Assembly: GCF_009856295.1 (NCBI RefSeq)
Contig: NZ_WMEU01000004.1
Coordinates: 248,001 to 312,000 of the forward strand
Source of the DNA: Pontibacillus yanchengensis
GTDB lineage: Bacteria > Bacillota > Bacilli > Bacillales > BH030062
DNA length: 64,000 bases
Reading direction: 5' to 3'
Shown: piece after piece, positions 44,097 through 53,909 of the stretch
Layout: the number at the start of each line of letters is the position of its first letter
Position numbering within the stretch: position 1 is the stretch's first letter
Position numbers and translations under genes: made by a program
Notes under the pieces: generated by a model
What the model saw: only the letters and a program-made list of their open reading frames with translations
Told to the model about the DNA's origin: nothing
The model's database searches: none

Positions 44097-45836
44097 ATGA
44101 CTTGGCAGAAAACATATGAACATTGGAAACACTTCGACGGTTTGGATGCCCAATTAAAGACGGAATTAGTTGAGATGGAGCAGCAGCCAGACGTTCTTGA
44201 GGAAGCTTTCTACAAGGATTTGACCTTTGGTACAGGTGGAATGAGAGGCGTCTTAGGACCTGGCACAAATCGAATGAACAAATACACAGTGCGAAAGGCT
44301 GTTAAAGGTTTAGCTATGTATTTGCTCGAGAACGTAGAAGATGCCAAAGAGAAGGGAGTAGCTGTGGCTTATGATTCACGTTATATGTCAGCAGAATTCG
44401 CATTAGAAACCGCTAAAGTACTCGGTGCGAATGGCATACGTACGTATATTTATGAATCATTACGTCCTACTCCGTATCTTTCTTTTGCGGTAAGACATTT
44501 AGGTGCTGCTGCTGGATCAATGATTACAGCTAGCCATAACCCTCCAGAATATAATGGATTTAAAGTATATAATGCTGATGGTGGACAAACTCCACCAGAA
44601 CAAGCAGACGAAATCATTGCTCACGTAAATAGTATTGAGAATGAATTAGAAATAGATGTGCTTGATCAGAAGGAACTTGAAGCCCAGGGTCTATTGAAGT
44701 GGGTTGGAAGTGAAGTAGATGAAGCATATTTACAAGAACTAAAAGGCATTGTGAAGAATCAGAATGTCATTAATGAACAAGCTGAGGATTTGAAAATCGT
44801 CTTTACACCTCTTCATGGGACAGCGTATGAGCCTGTGCTAGATGGACTTAAACAATTAGGGTTTAAGCGTGTGTATGTGGTGGAGGAACAAGCACAACCA
44901 GATCCCGAATTCTCGACAGTAGAATCTCCAAACCCTGAAGAGCACCAGGCATTTGAGAAAGCAATCGAGGTTGGAAAAGATGTAGATGCGGATTTATTAA
45001 TCGCAACAGACCCTGATGCAGACCGTCTTGGTGTGGCTGTAAAGAATGAGGATGGAGAATATACCGTTTTAACAGGAAATCAGTTAGGCACATTGATGAT
45101 TGATTATTTACTTTCGCAAACGAAGCCATTACCCCATGATGCTCAAATCATTAAAACCATCGTTACGACGGAAATGGGAAGGGCTGTTGCGGATTCATAC
45201 GGTGCAAACACATTAGAAACGTTAACAGGCTTCAAGTTCATTGGTGAAAAGATTCGTGAATTTGAAGTGAATCAAAGTGGTTCTTTTGTGTTTGGGTATG
45301 AAGAGAGCTATGGGTATTTAATAGGTGACTTCGTTCGTGATAAAGATGCTGTACAAGCAGCCATGACAGCTTGTGAAATGGCTGCTTACTGGAAGTCAAT
45401 GGGGCAGACTTTGTACCAGGCCCTGTTCACACTTTATGAACGCCATGGGTACTACCTCGAAGGCCTACAATCTATGACGCTTAAAGGCAGAGATGGAATC
45501 GAAAAAATCCAACAAATTATGAATCACTTCCGTGGGTTGGACGCTGAAAAAATGGGACCATATGCGATTGAAGCAGTTGAAGATTATCATACTAGAACTC
45601 GCACGTATGCTTCGGGTGAGTCAGAAACCATTCAATTACCAGATGCTGATGTGGTGAAGTTCCAATTATCTCAGGACAGCTGGTGCTGCTTAAGACCTTC
45701 AGGAACAGAGCCTAAAATTAAATGCTACTTCGGCGTAACGTCGAATTCCTACAAAGAAAGTGAAAAGCGCTTAGCAGAGTTGAAAGAAGCGGTTGTTTCA
45801 CAAATGAATACGATTATTGAATCACCAACCTATTAA
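44097..45836 (+). CDS. pgcA: phosphoglucomutase/phosphomannomutase (PgcA-like)
   Basis: A 579-aa alpha-D-phosphohexomutase interconverting hexose 1- and 6-phosphates. The phosphoserine loop is ITASHNPPEYNGFKVYNADG, the metal loop ATDPDADRLGVAV, the sugar-binding loop FGYEESYGYLIGDFVRDKD and the phosphate-binding loop CLRPSGTEPKIKCYFG. Its size matches Firmicute PgcA. It is convergent with the glycerate kinase gene and could convert glucose 1-phosphate made by the neighbouring phosphorylase, though PgcA also serves envelope biosynthesis. Confidence 0.95.
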   Translation: MTWQKTYEHWKHFDGLDAQLKTELVEMEQQPDVLEEAFYKDLTFGTGGMRGVLGPGTNRMNKYTVRKAVKGLAMYLLENVEDAKEKGVAVAYDSRYMSAEFALETAKVLGANGIRTYIYESLRPTPYLSFAVRHLGAAAGSMITASHNPPEYNGFKVYNADGGQTPPEQADEIIAHVNSIENELEIDVLDQKELEAQGLLKWVGSEVDEAYLQELKGIVKNQNVINEQAEDLKIVFTPLHGTAYEPVLDGLKQLGFKRVYVVEEQAQPDPEFSTVESPNPEEHQAFEKAIEVGKDVDADLLIATDPDADRLGVAVKNEDGEYTVLTGNQLGTLMIDYLLSQTKPLPHDAQIIKTIVTTEMGRAVADSYGANTLETLTGFKFIGEKIREFEVNQSGSFVFGYEESYGYLIGDFVRDKDAVQAAMTACEMAAYWKSMGQTLYQALFTLYERHGYYLEGLQSMTLKGRDGIEKIQQIMNHFRGLDAEKMGPYAIEAVEDYHTRTRTYASGESETIQLPDADVVKFQLSQDSWCCLRPSGTEPKIKCYFGVTSNSYKESEKRLAELKEAVVSQMNTIIESPTY

Positions 45837-45841
45837 TACGT

Positions 45842-45876
45842 AAAGAGGGTGCCTCACATAGGGGCACCCTCTTTTT
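45842..45876. terminator. bidirectional terminator between pgcA and glycerate kinase
   Basis: AAAGAGGGTGCC and GGCACCCTCTTT pair perfectly with T-run after it. Confidence 0.9.
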
Positions 45877-45891
45877 AATGTTTTGATGTAC

Positions 45892-47049
45892 TCAGTCGTC
45901 AGAGTGAGCACTACCTAATCGATATAATCTCATAAGTTGTTCGCTTGTTACCGTTAATTGTTTACGGGTGACATCAGGTTGGATAGCTTGTTCAATTGGT
46001 CTTGCTTCTGTTTGGATGGACATCACAACATCTAAAAAGCGATTAAGCTGCTCAAGTTCAAGGTCATGGCGCCCTGCAAGACCAATAATAGGTTTCTTGT
46101 ATTTTTGTGCAAGTTTGGCTACACCATGGGGAACTTTCCCCATAACTGATTGTTGATCAAGGCTTCCTTCCCCTGTAAGGACAAGGTCTGCGTGCTTCAT
46201 ATGGTCCTCAAGTTTCGTCAGGTCCATGACAACATCAATCCCAGCTTCAAATGTTCCTTGTAGTCCGATATATAGCGCTCCGCCAAGTCCTCCGGCAGCA
46301 CCTGAACCAGGTTTGGTTTGAATATTCTCTCCGTAATGCTTCGAGAGTAAGCTTGCCAAACGTTCTAGGGACTGATCTAATGTCTCTAAATGAGCAGGAG
46401 TGGCACCTTTTTGGGGACCAAATACATAAGTGGCTCCGTTTGTTCCATGAAAAGGGTTGGTAACATCACTTGCAATAGTAACCTGACAGGAATCCAATGC
46501 TGGTAGGCGATGGTCATCGGACATGCGATATACGTTTGCAACCTGGTTTCCTTGAGTGGGTAGCTCTTCATCTTTGTTGTTATAGAAAGTCCACCCTAAA
46601 GCCTGTAGCATGCCCACACCACCATCGTTCGTAGCACTTCCACCAAGCGTAATAATAAGATGCTGATATCCTTGTTTCACCGCATCTAGTATTTGTTCAC
46701 CAAGTCCATGCGAATTGAGAAGCATTGGATTTCTTTGTTCTTCAGGTATAAGAGGGAGTCCGGTACTACGTGCGCATTCAATAATGGCAGTATCCTTTCC
46801 TTGATGTGTAATGCCAGCATAGGTGACAGAAATTTTATTCATAAGAGGGTCGTGAACGTTCACTTCATGAATACGTGCATCCCTATTTGCAAGAATGGCA
46901 TCAATGGTTCCTTCCCCTCCATCAGCCATAGGAACATTTGTAACATCAGCGTCTGGAATGACTTGGAGAATTCCTTTTTTTATAGCTTCTCCAGCATCGT
47001 ATGCAGACACGGAGCCTTTATAGGAATCAGATGCGATTAGTAGATTCAA
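45892..47049 (-). CDS. glycerate kinase (GarK/GlxK family)
   Basis: A 385-aa enzyme phosphorylating D-glycerate, usually to 2-phosphoglycerate in this family. Visible are ASDSYKGSVSAYDAGEAIKK, VPMADGGEGTIDAI, LGGSATNDGGVGMLQALG and PGSGAAGGLGGALY. It is last in the minus-strand hexosyl-glycerate cluster, 20 bases after the GH13 gene. Cleavage of mannosyl- or glucosyl-glycerate releases glycerate, which this enzyme would send to glycolysis. Confidence 0.94.
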   Translation of the reverse strand: MNLLIASDSYKGSVSAYDAGEAIKKGILQVIPDADVTNVPMADGGEGTIDAILANRDARIHEVNVHDPLMNKISVTYAGITHQGKDTAIIECARSTGLPLIPEEQRNPMLLNSHGLGEQILDAVKQGYQHLIITLGGSATNDGGVGMLQALGWTFYNNKDEELPTQGNQVANVYRMSDDHRLPALDSCQVTIASDVTNPFHGTNGATYVFGPQKGATPAHLETLDQSLERLASLLSKHYGENIQTKPGSGAAGGLGGALYIGLQGTFEAGIDVVMDLTKLEDHMKHADLVLTGEGSLDQQSVMGKVPHGVAKLAQKYKKPIIGLAGRHDLELEQLNRFLDVVMSIQTEARPIEQAIQPDVTRKQLTVTSEQLMRLYRLGSAHSDD

Positions 47050-47068
47050 TTTCCTTTCCCTCCTGAAC

Positions 47069-48757
47069 TTAAGCCTTTATCCAACTAAATGCATATGGAG
47101 AAAGCGTAACGTAATCCTCTATATCTTTACCAGTCATTAAATCAGTTCCTTTAATACATTGCGGTGAGACTACATTTTGATTAGTCACATTTACCATGAA
47201 ATAAACAGTATCGCCTGTTTCTTCATTTTTTCGTTTTAAACCAAATAAGTTGGGTCCTAGCTCTAAAACCTCTTGCTCTGCATATGGAGAGAAGGCTTTT
47301 TCTTGCTGTCTTACCGCAATCATTGATTTTAGGTTTGTAAAAATATCTTGGCGTTTCTTATCTTCAACTAGTTCTCTTTCAATGTGTTCTAAATGGAATT
47401 TTTCTCGGTTGATACGGCGATTAATACCAGAAGAATGCACTCCTTCATGATGGTTATATGAGCCGAGAAGAGAATGATAATAGATTGCAGGAACGCCAAT
47501 AAAAGATAATAAAATGGCGTGAGATGCAAGCATCTTTTGAACTTTCGTTTCTGTATCATGTTCATCGTCATTTGGTAGCGCTTCTGAATAATTAATATTC
47601 AACTCATAAACGGATTGTGTACCATCAGGGTTATTTTTAAAGGATACTTTCCCACCGTTTTGTTGTACTTTATCAACTAGCAATTGTTTTTCATCATTGG
47701 TTAGGATGCCTTCAGTGGGGCGCATACCAATACCATCATGACTTGCTAAAAAGTTGAAAAAAGTAGCGCTATCTGACACTTTGTTAATCGTTTGTGCCCA
47801 AGAAGTCAGTTTGTCTGAATGTTGTGTCGTAAGCGTATAAAGAACAAGCGGAGGGAGGGTGAATTGATATACCATGTTGGCTTCATTCGTTCCGTCTCCA
47901 AGATAACTAATGTTCTCTTCATGGGGGACGTTTGTTTCTGTAATGATTTGGGTATTTGGTTTGAAATAGTTTAGAACTGTATGCCAAAGTTGTACAATCG
48001 CATGTGCCTCAGGTAAATGCATGGATGTTGAACCAGATTTTTTCCAGATGAACCCAATCGCATCTAATCGAATGCTAGTGCCACCTTGATGCGCATAGTA
48101 AAGTAGAATATCTGTCATTTCTACTAGAACCGGAAAATGATGAAAGTTAACATCTACCTGGTCTTCGCTAAATGTGGTTAGCGCTGTCTTCGTTCCATCT
48201 ATAGCTTCATATTCATGAAACAATGGAGAGGTACGCGGACGTACGAATTGGCTTGTGTCAAAGTTATCCGTTTTTGGAATGAAGTAATGTTGATATTGAG
48301 GATCGTCATTTAGGTATCCTTGGAACCACTCACTTGACTTCGAAATGTGATTGGCGACAAAATCAAACATTAATCGGTAATCTTTAGAGAAATATTGAAT
48401 ATCCTCCCAATCCCCTAACGTAGGGTGAATCCGTCGATAATTCGATACAGAGAAGCCATCGTCAGATGTATAAGGAAACATAGGTAAAAGGTGAACATCT
48501 GTGATATGACTTCCCACATGTTTGTTTAAAAAAGTCTGTAACGTAGGGAGGGTGGGTTCGCCTTCCTCATAAATGCTATCTCCGTACGTAATCAAGTACA
48601 CATTTTCTTCTGTAAGAGAGGAGGGAGAAGCCCAGTTTTTCTTCTCCCACTTGTTAAATAGCTGATTAAATGCCTCTAGATATTGTTCACTATATTCACT
48701 GCCGTATATAGTCTGTAATTGCTCTTTCATTGTTGTGAAAACTTGATCTCGATTCAT
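47069..48757 (-). CDS. GH13_18 phosphorylase, probably glucosylglycerate phosphorylase
   Basis: A 562-aa GH13 enzyme of the sucrose-phosphorylase group. The nucleophile is the Asp in SIRLDAIGFIWK and the acid/base the Glu in IITETNVPHEENISYLGDG; the late FLASHDGIGMRPTEGI carries the third acidic residue. Members of subfamily GH13_18 split alpha-glucosides with phosphate; the glycerate kinase next door points to glucosylglycerate (glucose 1-phosphate plus D-glycerate). Sucrose-6'-phosphate phosphorylases are also in this subfamily, so a phosphorylated substrate from the PTS is possible. It overlaps mngB by four bases (coupled translation). Confidence 0.82.
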   Translation of the reverse strand: MNRDQVFTTMKEQLQTIYGSEYSEQYLEAFNQLFNKWEKKNWASPSSLTEENVYLITYGDSIYEEGEPTLPTLQTFLNKHVGSHITDVHLLPMFPYTSDDGFSVSNYRRIHPTLGDWEDIQYFSKDYRLMFDFVANHISKSSEWFQGYLNDDPQYQHYFIPKTDNFDTSQFVRPRTSPLFHEYEAIDGTKTALTTFSEDQVDVNFHHFPVLVEMTDILLYYAHQGGTSIRLDAIGFIWKKSGSTSMHLPEAHAIVQLWHTVLNYFKPNTQIITETNVPHEENISYLGDGTNEANMVYQFTLPPLVLYTLTTQHSDKLTSWAQTINKVSDSATFFNFLASHDGIGMRPTEGILTNDEKQLLVDKVQQNGGKVSFKNNPDGTQSVYELNINYSEALPNDDEHDTETKVQKMLASHAILLSFIGVPAIYYHSLLGSYNHHEGVHSSGINRRINREKFHLEHIERELVEDKKRQDIFTNLKSMIAVRQQEKAFSPYAEQEVLELGPNLFGLKRKNEETGDTVYFMVNVTNQNVVSPQCIKGTDLMTGKDIEDYVTLSPYAFSWIKA

Positions 48758-51423
48758 CGTGTTTCCCCCTTACGTCCAAGTTTAATGGTTTCATACCCTT
48801 TGGATGGAACGGATACTTGTTGGATTGGTTCTAAGTCGGCCTCGTATAAGTTCGAGTGTATAGTGATGTGATATACATCGGTTTCGACACTAGCTTGTTG
48901 CATCTCATTGGACGGATTAAATAACCTAACAACCGGTTTATCATCTTCATAACTCTTCTTACAAACACTCATAAATACATGTGGATGGTCAATCTGGAAC
49001 AGTGAAAAACTAGAAGGCAACTCCGAGATTGGATACGGAATTTCGAAGCGGTCTAATCGTTCTTCAAAGGTGTTTAGTGATTGTTTTTGATAGGTAACAT
49101 AATGATTGTTATACTGTTGTGTTTTTTCAAAAAGTGTTTCCTTTTCAATTTGTTTTGACTCAAAGCAAATAGCATAGTCAAATGTCATATGCTTTTGCAT
49201 TTGTGCATCAGGCGTATAAACTACTTTATTATTGATGCCAGAAGCACGCCCTGGTCGCCAAGCTAAATTATCTTTACCAAGTAGACCTACACTTCTGAAC
49301 AGGGTTAGAGCTAGGTGATCTTGGTGAGGAAGTACCTCATATTCTTTAAGACCAGATGTTATAGCAGCAAAGGTAGTGGCTTTATTTTCTACACCTACAA
49401 ATTGTTCAAGAGGATAAATGGAAACAGGCGCTTCCTTAAATCCACGTTCCTTCCAATTTGATAGATAAGGATTGATGGTACTTCTTGTGACTGTACCAAA
49501 TCCTTGGTCAGCAAAGGATTCTTGGGGCTCTGTAACAGGTGTTCTAAGAAGAACACGTACTCGGTGATCCTTCACTTCATTTTGAATCTCATGATGTACT
49601 CTTACAAATCCTTCACTTGCCCTTAATTCAAATGTTGTGTGGATGGTTAATGTTTTGGTCTTTACTTGTTCAGACCGTTCTGATAGATCCCGTGGTACAT
49701 GTGTATTGTGAACCACATCCATTGTCTCAACACCTGATGTTTTGTAGGTTGTAATAAGTTCTGCATCTTTTATATAGATGGGATGGTCCTCGGGAAGTGG
49801 GGAGAAGTCATAGGAATCTCCTGCATCTGCAACATTTTCAAATTGAATCATATCGTTGATTTTCTGACCAGATTGCTTATTCGTTAAAGATAGCGTGCCA
49901 TTAGAATGAAAATCCACTCTCAACGTTTGATTTGAAATAGATCCATCTTTTGTTTCCTCTAAAATATCAACACTACCCTCATTTTGATTTACAAAAAAGG
50001 TGTTATATCCCATCGGGTTGAGTTCTGTTACATGAATTAAGAGTTCAGAACGGTAATATCCTGGTAGCTCTACCTCCTTATCCCCTTCAGCTGTTACTAC
50101 GACCTTTTTGCCTCCACTTAAATAGTCTTGCTTCGTAATGGTGGAATCAAGTAGAGAACCGTCCATTGTTGTTAATTGGAAAGTAGGTTCATCTGTGAAT
50201 AAGGTTGTCTTTATTTGACCTGTGTACGGAGTAGGTTTTGTGTTAAATAACACAAAAATATTGTCCTGATTCAGTTTATTAGCAATGGCATGAGTCATTT
50301 GTTTTTTCTGTAGATTTAACAACCCATCTGCCATACGATCCACTTTTCGTAAACGCATAAGAACGTCGTGGTTTGTATCATCTGAATTACAACCACCGAT
50401 GGAATCATGCGCGTGTACATCGAATAGTTCTTTCCACATTTCATCTAAACGTTCTTGAGGAAATCGTAATCCAAGTTCCATTCCAATGGTAGCTAGTGGT
50501 TCTAGTTGGTGTAGTATTTTATTTTCTACAATGGTATTTAATTGTTTGATATCGTAGCGCTGGGAACGGATGGTGTTGTGTATTCTAGAGCGTTCTGTTC
50601 CAATTAGCTCACCAGAAATAGTTGTATCAAATGAATGTCCTTCATGCCATGTTTCTTCCATGAACGTTTCATAGTCGGACAGTACGTACTCATGTTGATG
50701 GTCTTTTTCATTTAATGCTTCAATAGTATCTGGAAAGTGATTACGTACTAATACTTGGTCACCGCCAGATGGGAGGAGGAGGTTGTTTGTGCTTTGATTC
50801 ATATTAGCTAGTTTATCTAGTATTGGCTGCAATTTTTCTTCAAAGAATTGTTGTTCAGATGTTAAGAACTTTCCGGGTCCATAACCCAACATCATAAGGT
50901 TTGTTTTAATACTTGCTCCATCGGGTGATGCCCAATAAAAGTTTAAGTCCTGATCCAATTGGTCTGAATAGACACCTCTTTGTAAAATGCTATACTCCAT
51001 CCCAAACCCTTTGAAGAGGGAAGGGAGGTAAGCGTTTTGACCAAAAATATCGGGGAGATACCCAATGTTCATGGAATGTCCCATACTTGTTGCCATTCGA
51101 GTCCCGTATAATAAGTTTCGAATAATGGATTCTGTGTTCACAAGCAATGAGTCTGTTTGTGTGTACCAAGGGCCAACCAATATCCGTTTATTTTGGATAA
51201 GGGTTTGTAGACGTTCTCGGTTTTCAGGTCTCACATGAAGGTATTCTTCAATGACGGACATCTGGGCGTCAAATACATAACTGTGATAGTTTGGATTAGT
51301 TTCAAGTACATCTAATAAATAATCCATATTTTCAGCAAGTAAAAGGTTGGAATCTTCGATTGTAAAATACCATTCACGATCCCAGTGGGAGTGAGGTACT
51401 ACATAAACTTTTTTTGATGTCAT
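48754..51423 (-). CDS. mngB: GH38 alpha-mannosidase, mannosylglycerate hydrolase type
   Basis: An 889-aa GH38 enzyme. The N-terminal zinc motif PHSHWDREWYF (residues 10-20) and nucleophile Asp125 in GYLPDIFGQNAYLP are visible, with the mid-chain FDVHAHDSIGGCNSDDTNH zinc/His region and long C-terminal beta domains. The length is close to E. coli MngB (877 aa), which hydrolyses phosphorylated 2-O-mannosyl-glycerate delivered by MngA; the MngA-like PTS gene upstream supports the same role. No signal peptide, so cytoplasmic. A 300-bp gap holding a dispersed repeat separates it from mngA. Confidence 0.9.
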   Translation of the reverse strand: MTSKKVYVVPHSHWDREWYFTIEDSNLLLAENMDYLLDVLETNPNYHSYVFDAQMSVIEEYLHVRPENRERLQTLIQNKRILVGPWYTQTDSLLVNTESIIRNLLYGTRMATSMGHSMNIGYLPDIFGQNAYLPSLFKGFGMEYSILQRGVYSDQLDQDLNFYWASPDGASIKTNLMMLGYGPGKFLTSEQQFFEEKLQPILDKLANMNQSTNNLLLPSGGDQVLVRNHFPDTIEALNEKDHQHEYVLSDYETFMEETWHEGHSFDTTISGELIGTERSRIHNTIRSQRYDIKQLNTIVENKILHQLEPLATIGMELGLRFPQERLDEMWKELFDVHAHDSIGGCNSDDTNHDVLMRLRKVDRMADGLLNLQKKQMTHAIANKLNQDNIFVLFNTKPTPYTGQIKTTLFTDEPTFQLTTMDGSLLDSTITKQDYLSGGKKVVVTAEGDKEVELPGYYRSELLIHVTELNPMGYNTFFVNQNEGSVDILEETKDGSISNQTLRVDFHSNGTLSLTNKQSGQKINDMIQFENVADAGDSYDFSPLPEDHPIYIKDAELITTYKTSGVETMDVVHNTHVPRDLSERSEQVKTKTLTIHTTFELRASEGFVRVHHEIQNEVKDHRVRVLLRTPVTEPQESFADQGFGTVTRSTINPYLSNWKERGFKEAPVSIYPLEQFVGVENKATTFAAITSGLKEYEVLPHQDHLALTLFRSVGLLGKDNLAWRPGRASGINNKVVYTPDAQMQKHMTFDYAICFESKQIEKETLFEKTQQYNNHYVTYQKQSLNTFEERLDRFEIPYPISELPSSFSLFQIDHPHVFMSVCKKSYEDDKPVVRLFNPSNEMQQASVETDVYHITIHSNLYEADLEPIQQVSVPSKGYETIKLGRKGETR

Positions 51424-51518
51424 GATTGTGTCCTCCTAAAGCATATAAGAAGGTACGCGCTTATCGGAATCGTTCCCATATTGCGCGTCCCCTCTATTTA
51501 ATAAAAGAAAATTTATAT

Positions 51519-51735
51519 TTTGGCGTTTACACGTCCAGCTCCAGCGCCCAGCGACTAGCAAACTTCCTGCCCCTCCTTACGATAAGTCAACATCGAATCG
51601 CTATCGCTCTTCGTGTTTCCTTTCGGCCTACACGACGTAGGTTGGTCGATGTTGCTGCGTGATGCAGCGGTTTTAATCGAACTTCCACAGATATAGGACA
51701 GTTTGTACGTCGCTAAGCGGGAGCATGCGCTTTTG
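51519..51735 (+). repeat. dispersed repeat, type 1, with inverted middle module
   Basis: The left module (CACGTCCAGCTCCAGCGCC to TTCGTGTTTCCTTT) and the right module (CAGTTTGTACGTCGCTAAGC to GCATGCGCTTTTG) are in the usual orientation. The middle reads CGGCCTACACGACGTAGG to TTTTAATCGAACTTCC, the reverse complement of the middle module in the copies at 26237 and 34456. The element lies inside the mngA-mngB gap. Confidence 0.78.
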
Positions 51736-51742
51736 TTTGAGT

Positions 51743-53713
51743 TTATATAGTAATTCGGTTTCGTTTAATAAGAGCAAAGCGGATAAATACATTCGATACA
51801 GCAATGAATAAAGCTCCGACAGCTAAACCTAGTAAATAAGCAGGTATGGAACCTTCAACGAGTGGCCATCCCCAGAATGCTGGAAGTGGAAGCCATTGCT
51901 TTGCACCGAGTAAAACAGCGGTTGTAGAGCCAATAATAGCTCCTAATATGTTAATTGGTATTGTAATGATCGGATTACGAAGCATGAAAGGAATTGCTCC
52001 TTCACTTATGGCAATAAATCCTAATAGAATAGAAGTTTGCCCCGTTACACGAAGGTCTGGACTAAATACGCGACGGCCGACTAGATAGCGGTCTAATACA
52101 GTAGCCAAACCAAGTCCGATAGGTGGAATAACAATGGATAACACACGTGCTGTTAAAGGAAAGATGTCATCGGAAGCTAGTCCAATTGCAATCGCACCGG
52201 CAGCCTTGTTAATTGGTCCGCCTAAATCAAACGCTGTAGCTGCAGCAATCACAGTGGATAATACAATTTCACCGGAGGACTGAGCAGATTCAATGAAGTT
52301 ACGTAAAGCTAGATTCATGCCACCAAACACTGGATCAACAATATAGAAATTTAGTAGAAAAATAGATAGAACACTGATAGCTGGTATAATCAGCATAGGC
52401 TTCATAGCTTGGAAGTTTTTATTGAGCTTAATTTTCTCATTAAGGAACTTAGATATATAACCAGCAGCTAGTCCGAGAATTAAAGCTCCGAAGAATCCTG
52501 ATGCAACGCCTTCTTCAATTCCCCAAAAACGGTAATGAATACCAGCAGCAAAAATACCACCAATAAAACCAGAAACAATTCCTACACGATCAGCTAACGC
52601 ATATGCTGTAAATGCAGCAAATATAGGGTACATAAATTGGAAAATCATATAACCAAATTTATCTAGATGGTGTAGAATTACAAATAATTCATTAGAGTGA
52701 TTAGCAAATCGTTCTGCATCATTAATGTCATTTACTAATCCAAACGGCATGGACCCTAGCTTGGCAATTCCCATCATTAAACCTGCTGCGACAATGACGG
52801 GGATCATGTAGGAGATACCAGTTAAGATGGCTTGTCCCATCTCAGCAAGAACACCTTGTTTTTTCTGGTTGGATGATGCTGAATCAGATGAAGCTTCGCC
52901 TTCTTGTACAGTACCATCCGGATTGTTTAAAGCCCGGTCTAAGATTTCTTCACCGTTACTAAGAGGGTCAGCAACCCTTACTTGAACATAAGGTAATCCT
53001 GCAAAACGTTCTTTTTCTTTTGGTGCTATATCCGTTGCAAAAACAACGGCATCTGCCTCTTTAATGACTGATGAAGAGTGCTCGTCCTCTAGTCCATTTG
53101 CTCCTTGCTTTTCGGAAACGACTTTTATACCTTTTTTTCGTCCGGCTTGTTCCATTGCTTCAGCAGCCATATACGTATGGGCTATACCAGCTGCACAAGC
53201 TGTAACAACAAGCACGGTTTTATCATAATCTTGTTCTTCTGTAGATGGTTGGTTGCTCGTTTGATCTAGTGCAGTAATAAATTCTTTTGCGCTATTAGCT
53301 TGCATAAGCCGTTGATAATAATCGTGGTCCATTAAACGGGTACTTAATTCAGCTAGAAGATTTAGGTGCGTAGAGCCAGATTCTGTGTTTGGTATCGCAA
53401 GTAAAAACACAAGCTCAACTTTGTTATTTGGATCAATACTTTCCCAGTCTTCGACAGGATTTTGAAGTCTTCCTACAGCAAATTTAGCTTCTTTTACAGC
53501 ATCTGATTTACCGTGGGGAATGGCTAAACCTGACTCCATTCCTGTTGCAGATACGTTTTCTCTCTCTAAGACTGCTTGATAATAATCCTCTTTAGAGGAG
53601 AGGGCTCCTTCTTGATAAAGTGCTTCCGTTAATTCCCAAATGACTTCTTCCTTTTTTGTTGAAGTAATGTCAAAAGTTATTAAGGAGCTACTTGTCATCT
53701 CTTTTAATTCCAT
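51743..53713 (-). CDS. mngA: PTS IIABC component, mannosylglycerate/fructose type
   Basis: A 656-aa, three-domain PTS transporter in the order IIA-IIB-IIC, as in E. coli MngA (658 aa). IIA: phosphorylated His67 in GLAIPHGKSDAV. IIB: Cys173 in VVTACAAGIAHTYMAAEA. IIC: from about residue 290, nine to ten helices, with GGIFAAGIHYRFWG and SEGAIPFMLRNPIITIP. It would import and 6-phosphorylate the sugar moiety. FruA-type fructose permeases share this layout, so the substrate rests on the mngB, GH13_18 and glycerate kinase neighbours. It is divergent from the RpiR gene. Confidence 0.88.
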   Translation of the reverse strand: MELKEMTSSSLITFDITSTKKEEVIWELTEALYQEGALSSKEDYYQAVLERENVSATGMESGLAIPHGKSDAVKEAKFAVGRLQNPVEDWESIDPNNKVELVFLLAIPNTESGSTHLNLLAELSTRLMDHDYYQRLMQANSAKEFITALDQTSNQPSTEEQDYDKTVLVVTACAAGIAHTYMAAEAMEQAGRKKGIKVVSEKQGANGLEDEHSSSVIKEADAVVFATDIAPKEKERFAGLPYVQVRVADPLSNGEEILDRALNNPDGTVQEGEASSDSASSNQKKQGVLAEMGQAILTGISYMIPVIVAAGLMMGIAKLGSMPFGLVNDINDAERFANHSNELFVILHHLDKFGYMIFQFMYPIFAAFTAYALADRVGIVSGFIGGIFAAGIHYRFWGIEEGVASGFFGALILGLAAGYISKFLNEKIKLNKNFQAMKPMLIIPAISVLSIFLLNFYIVDPVFGGMNLALRNFIESAQSSGEIVLSTVIAAATAFDLGGPINKAAGAIAIGLASDDIFPLTARVLSIVIPPIGLGLATVLDRYLVGRRVFSPDLRVTGQTSILLGFIAISEGAIPFMLRNPIITIPINILGAIIGSTTAVLLGAKQWLPLPAFWGWPLVEGSIPAYLLGLAVGALFIAVSNVFIRFALIKRNRITI

Positions 53714-53757
53714 GTTGGTTCACCCCACTTATATTTATCTTTCGTGAAAACCTTTTC

Positions 53758-53771
53758 TAAAATCGCTTACA
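53758..53771. promoter_or_regulatory. candidate cre (CcpA) site
   Basis: TAAAATCGCTTACA matches 13 of 14 positions of the cre consensus TGWNANCGNTNWCA. It lies 45-58 bp upstream of mngA, in the divergent region. A second, weaker match (TGAAAACCTTTTCT) is adjacent. Catabolite repression of the cluster is expected. Confidence 0.55.
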
Positions 53772-53801
53772 TATAGTTGTATCATAGAAAAATGGGTTGT
53801 G

Positions 53802-53822
53802 AATGTACACTCTATGTACATT
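53802..53822. promoter_or_regulatory. candidate RpiR-regulator operator
   Basis: AATGTACA, five bases, TGTACATT: a perfect eight-base inverted repeat midway between mngA and the RpiR gene. It is the best candidate for the local regulator's binding site. Confidence 0.6.
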
Positions 53823-53909
53823 TGTACTTTCTGTCTTATTGAAGAAGATTTAAGCTTGAATGAATTGTGATATAATGCTTCTAGAAATACGCCGAGAGAG
53901 AGGGTATGT

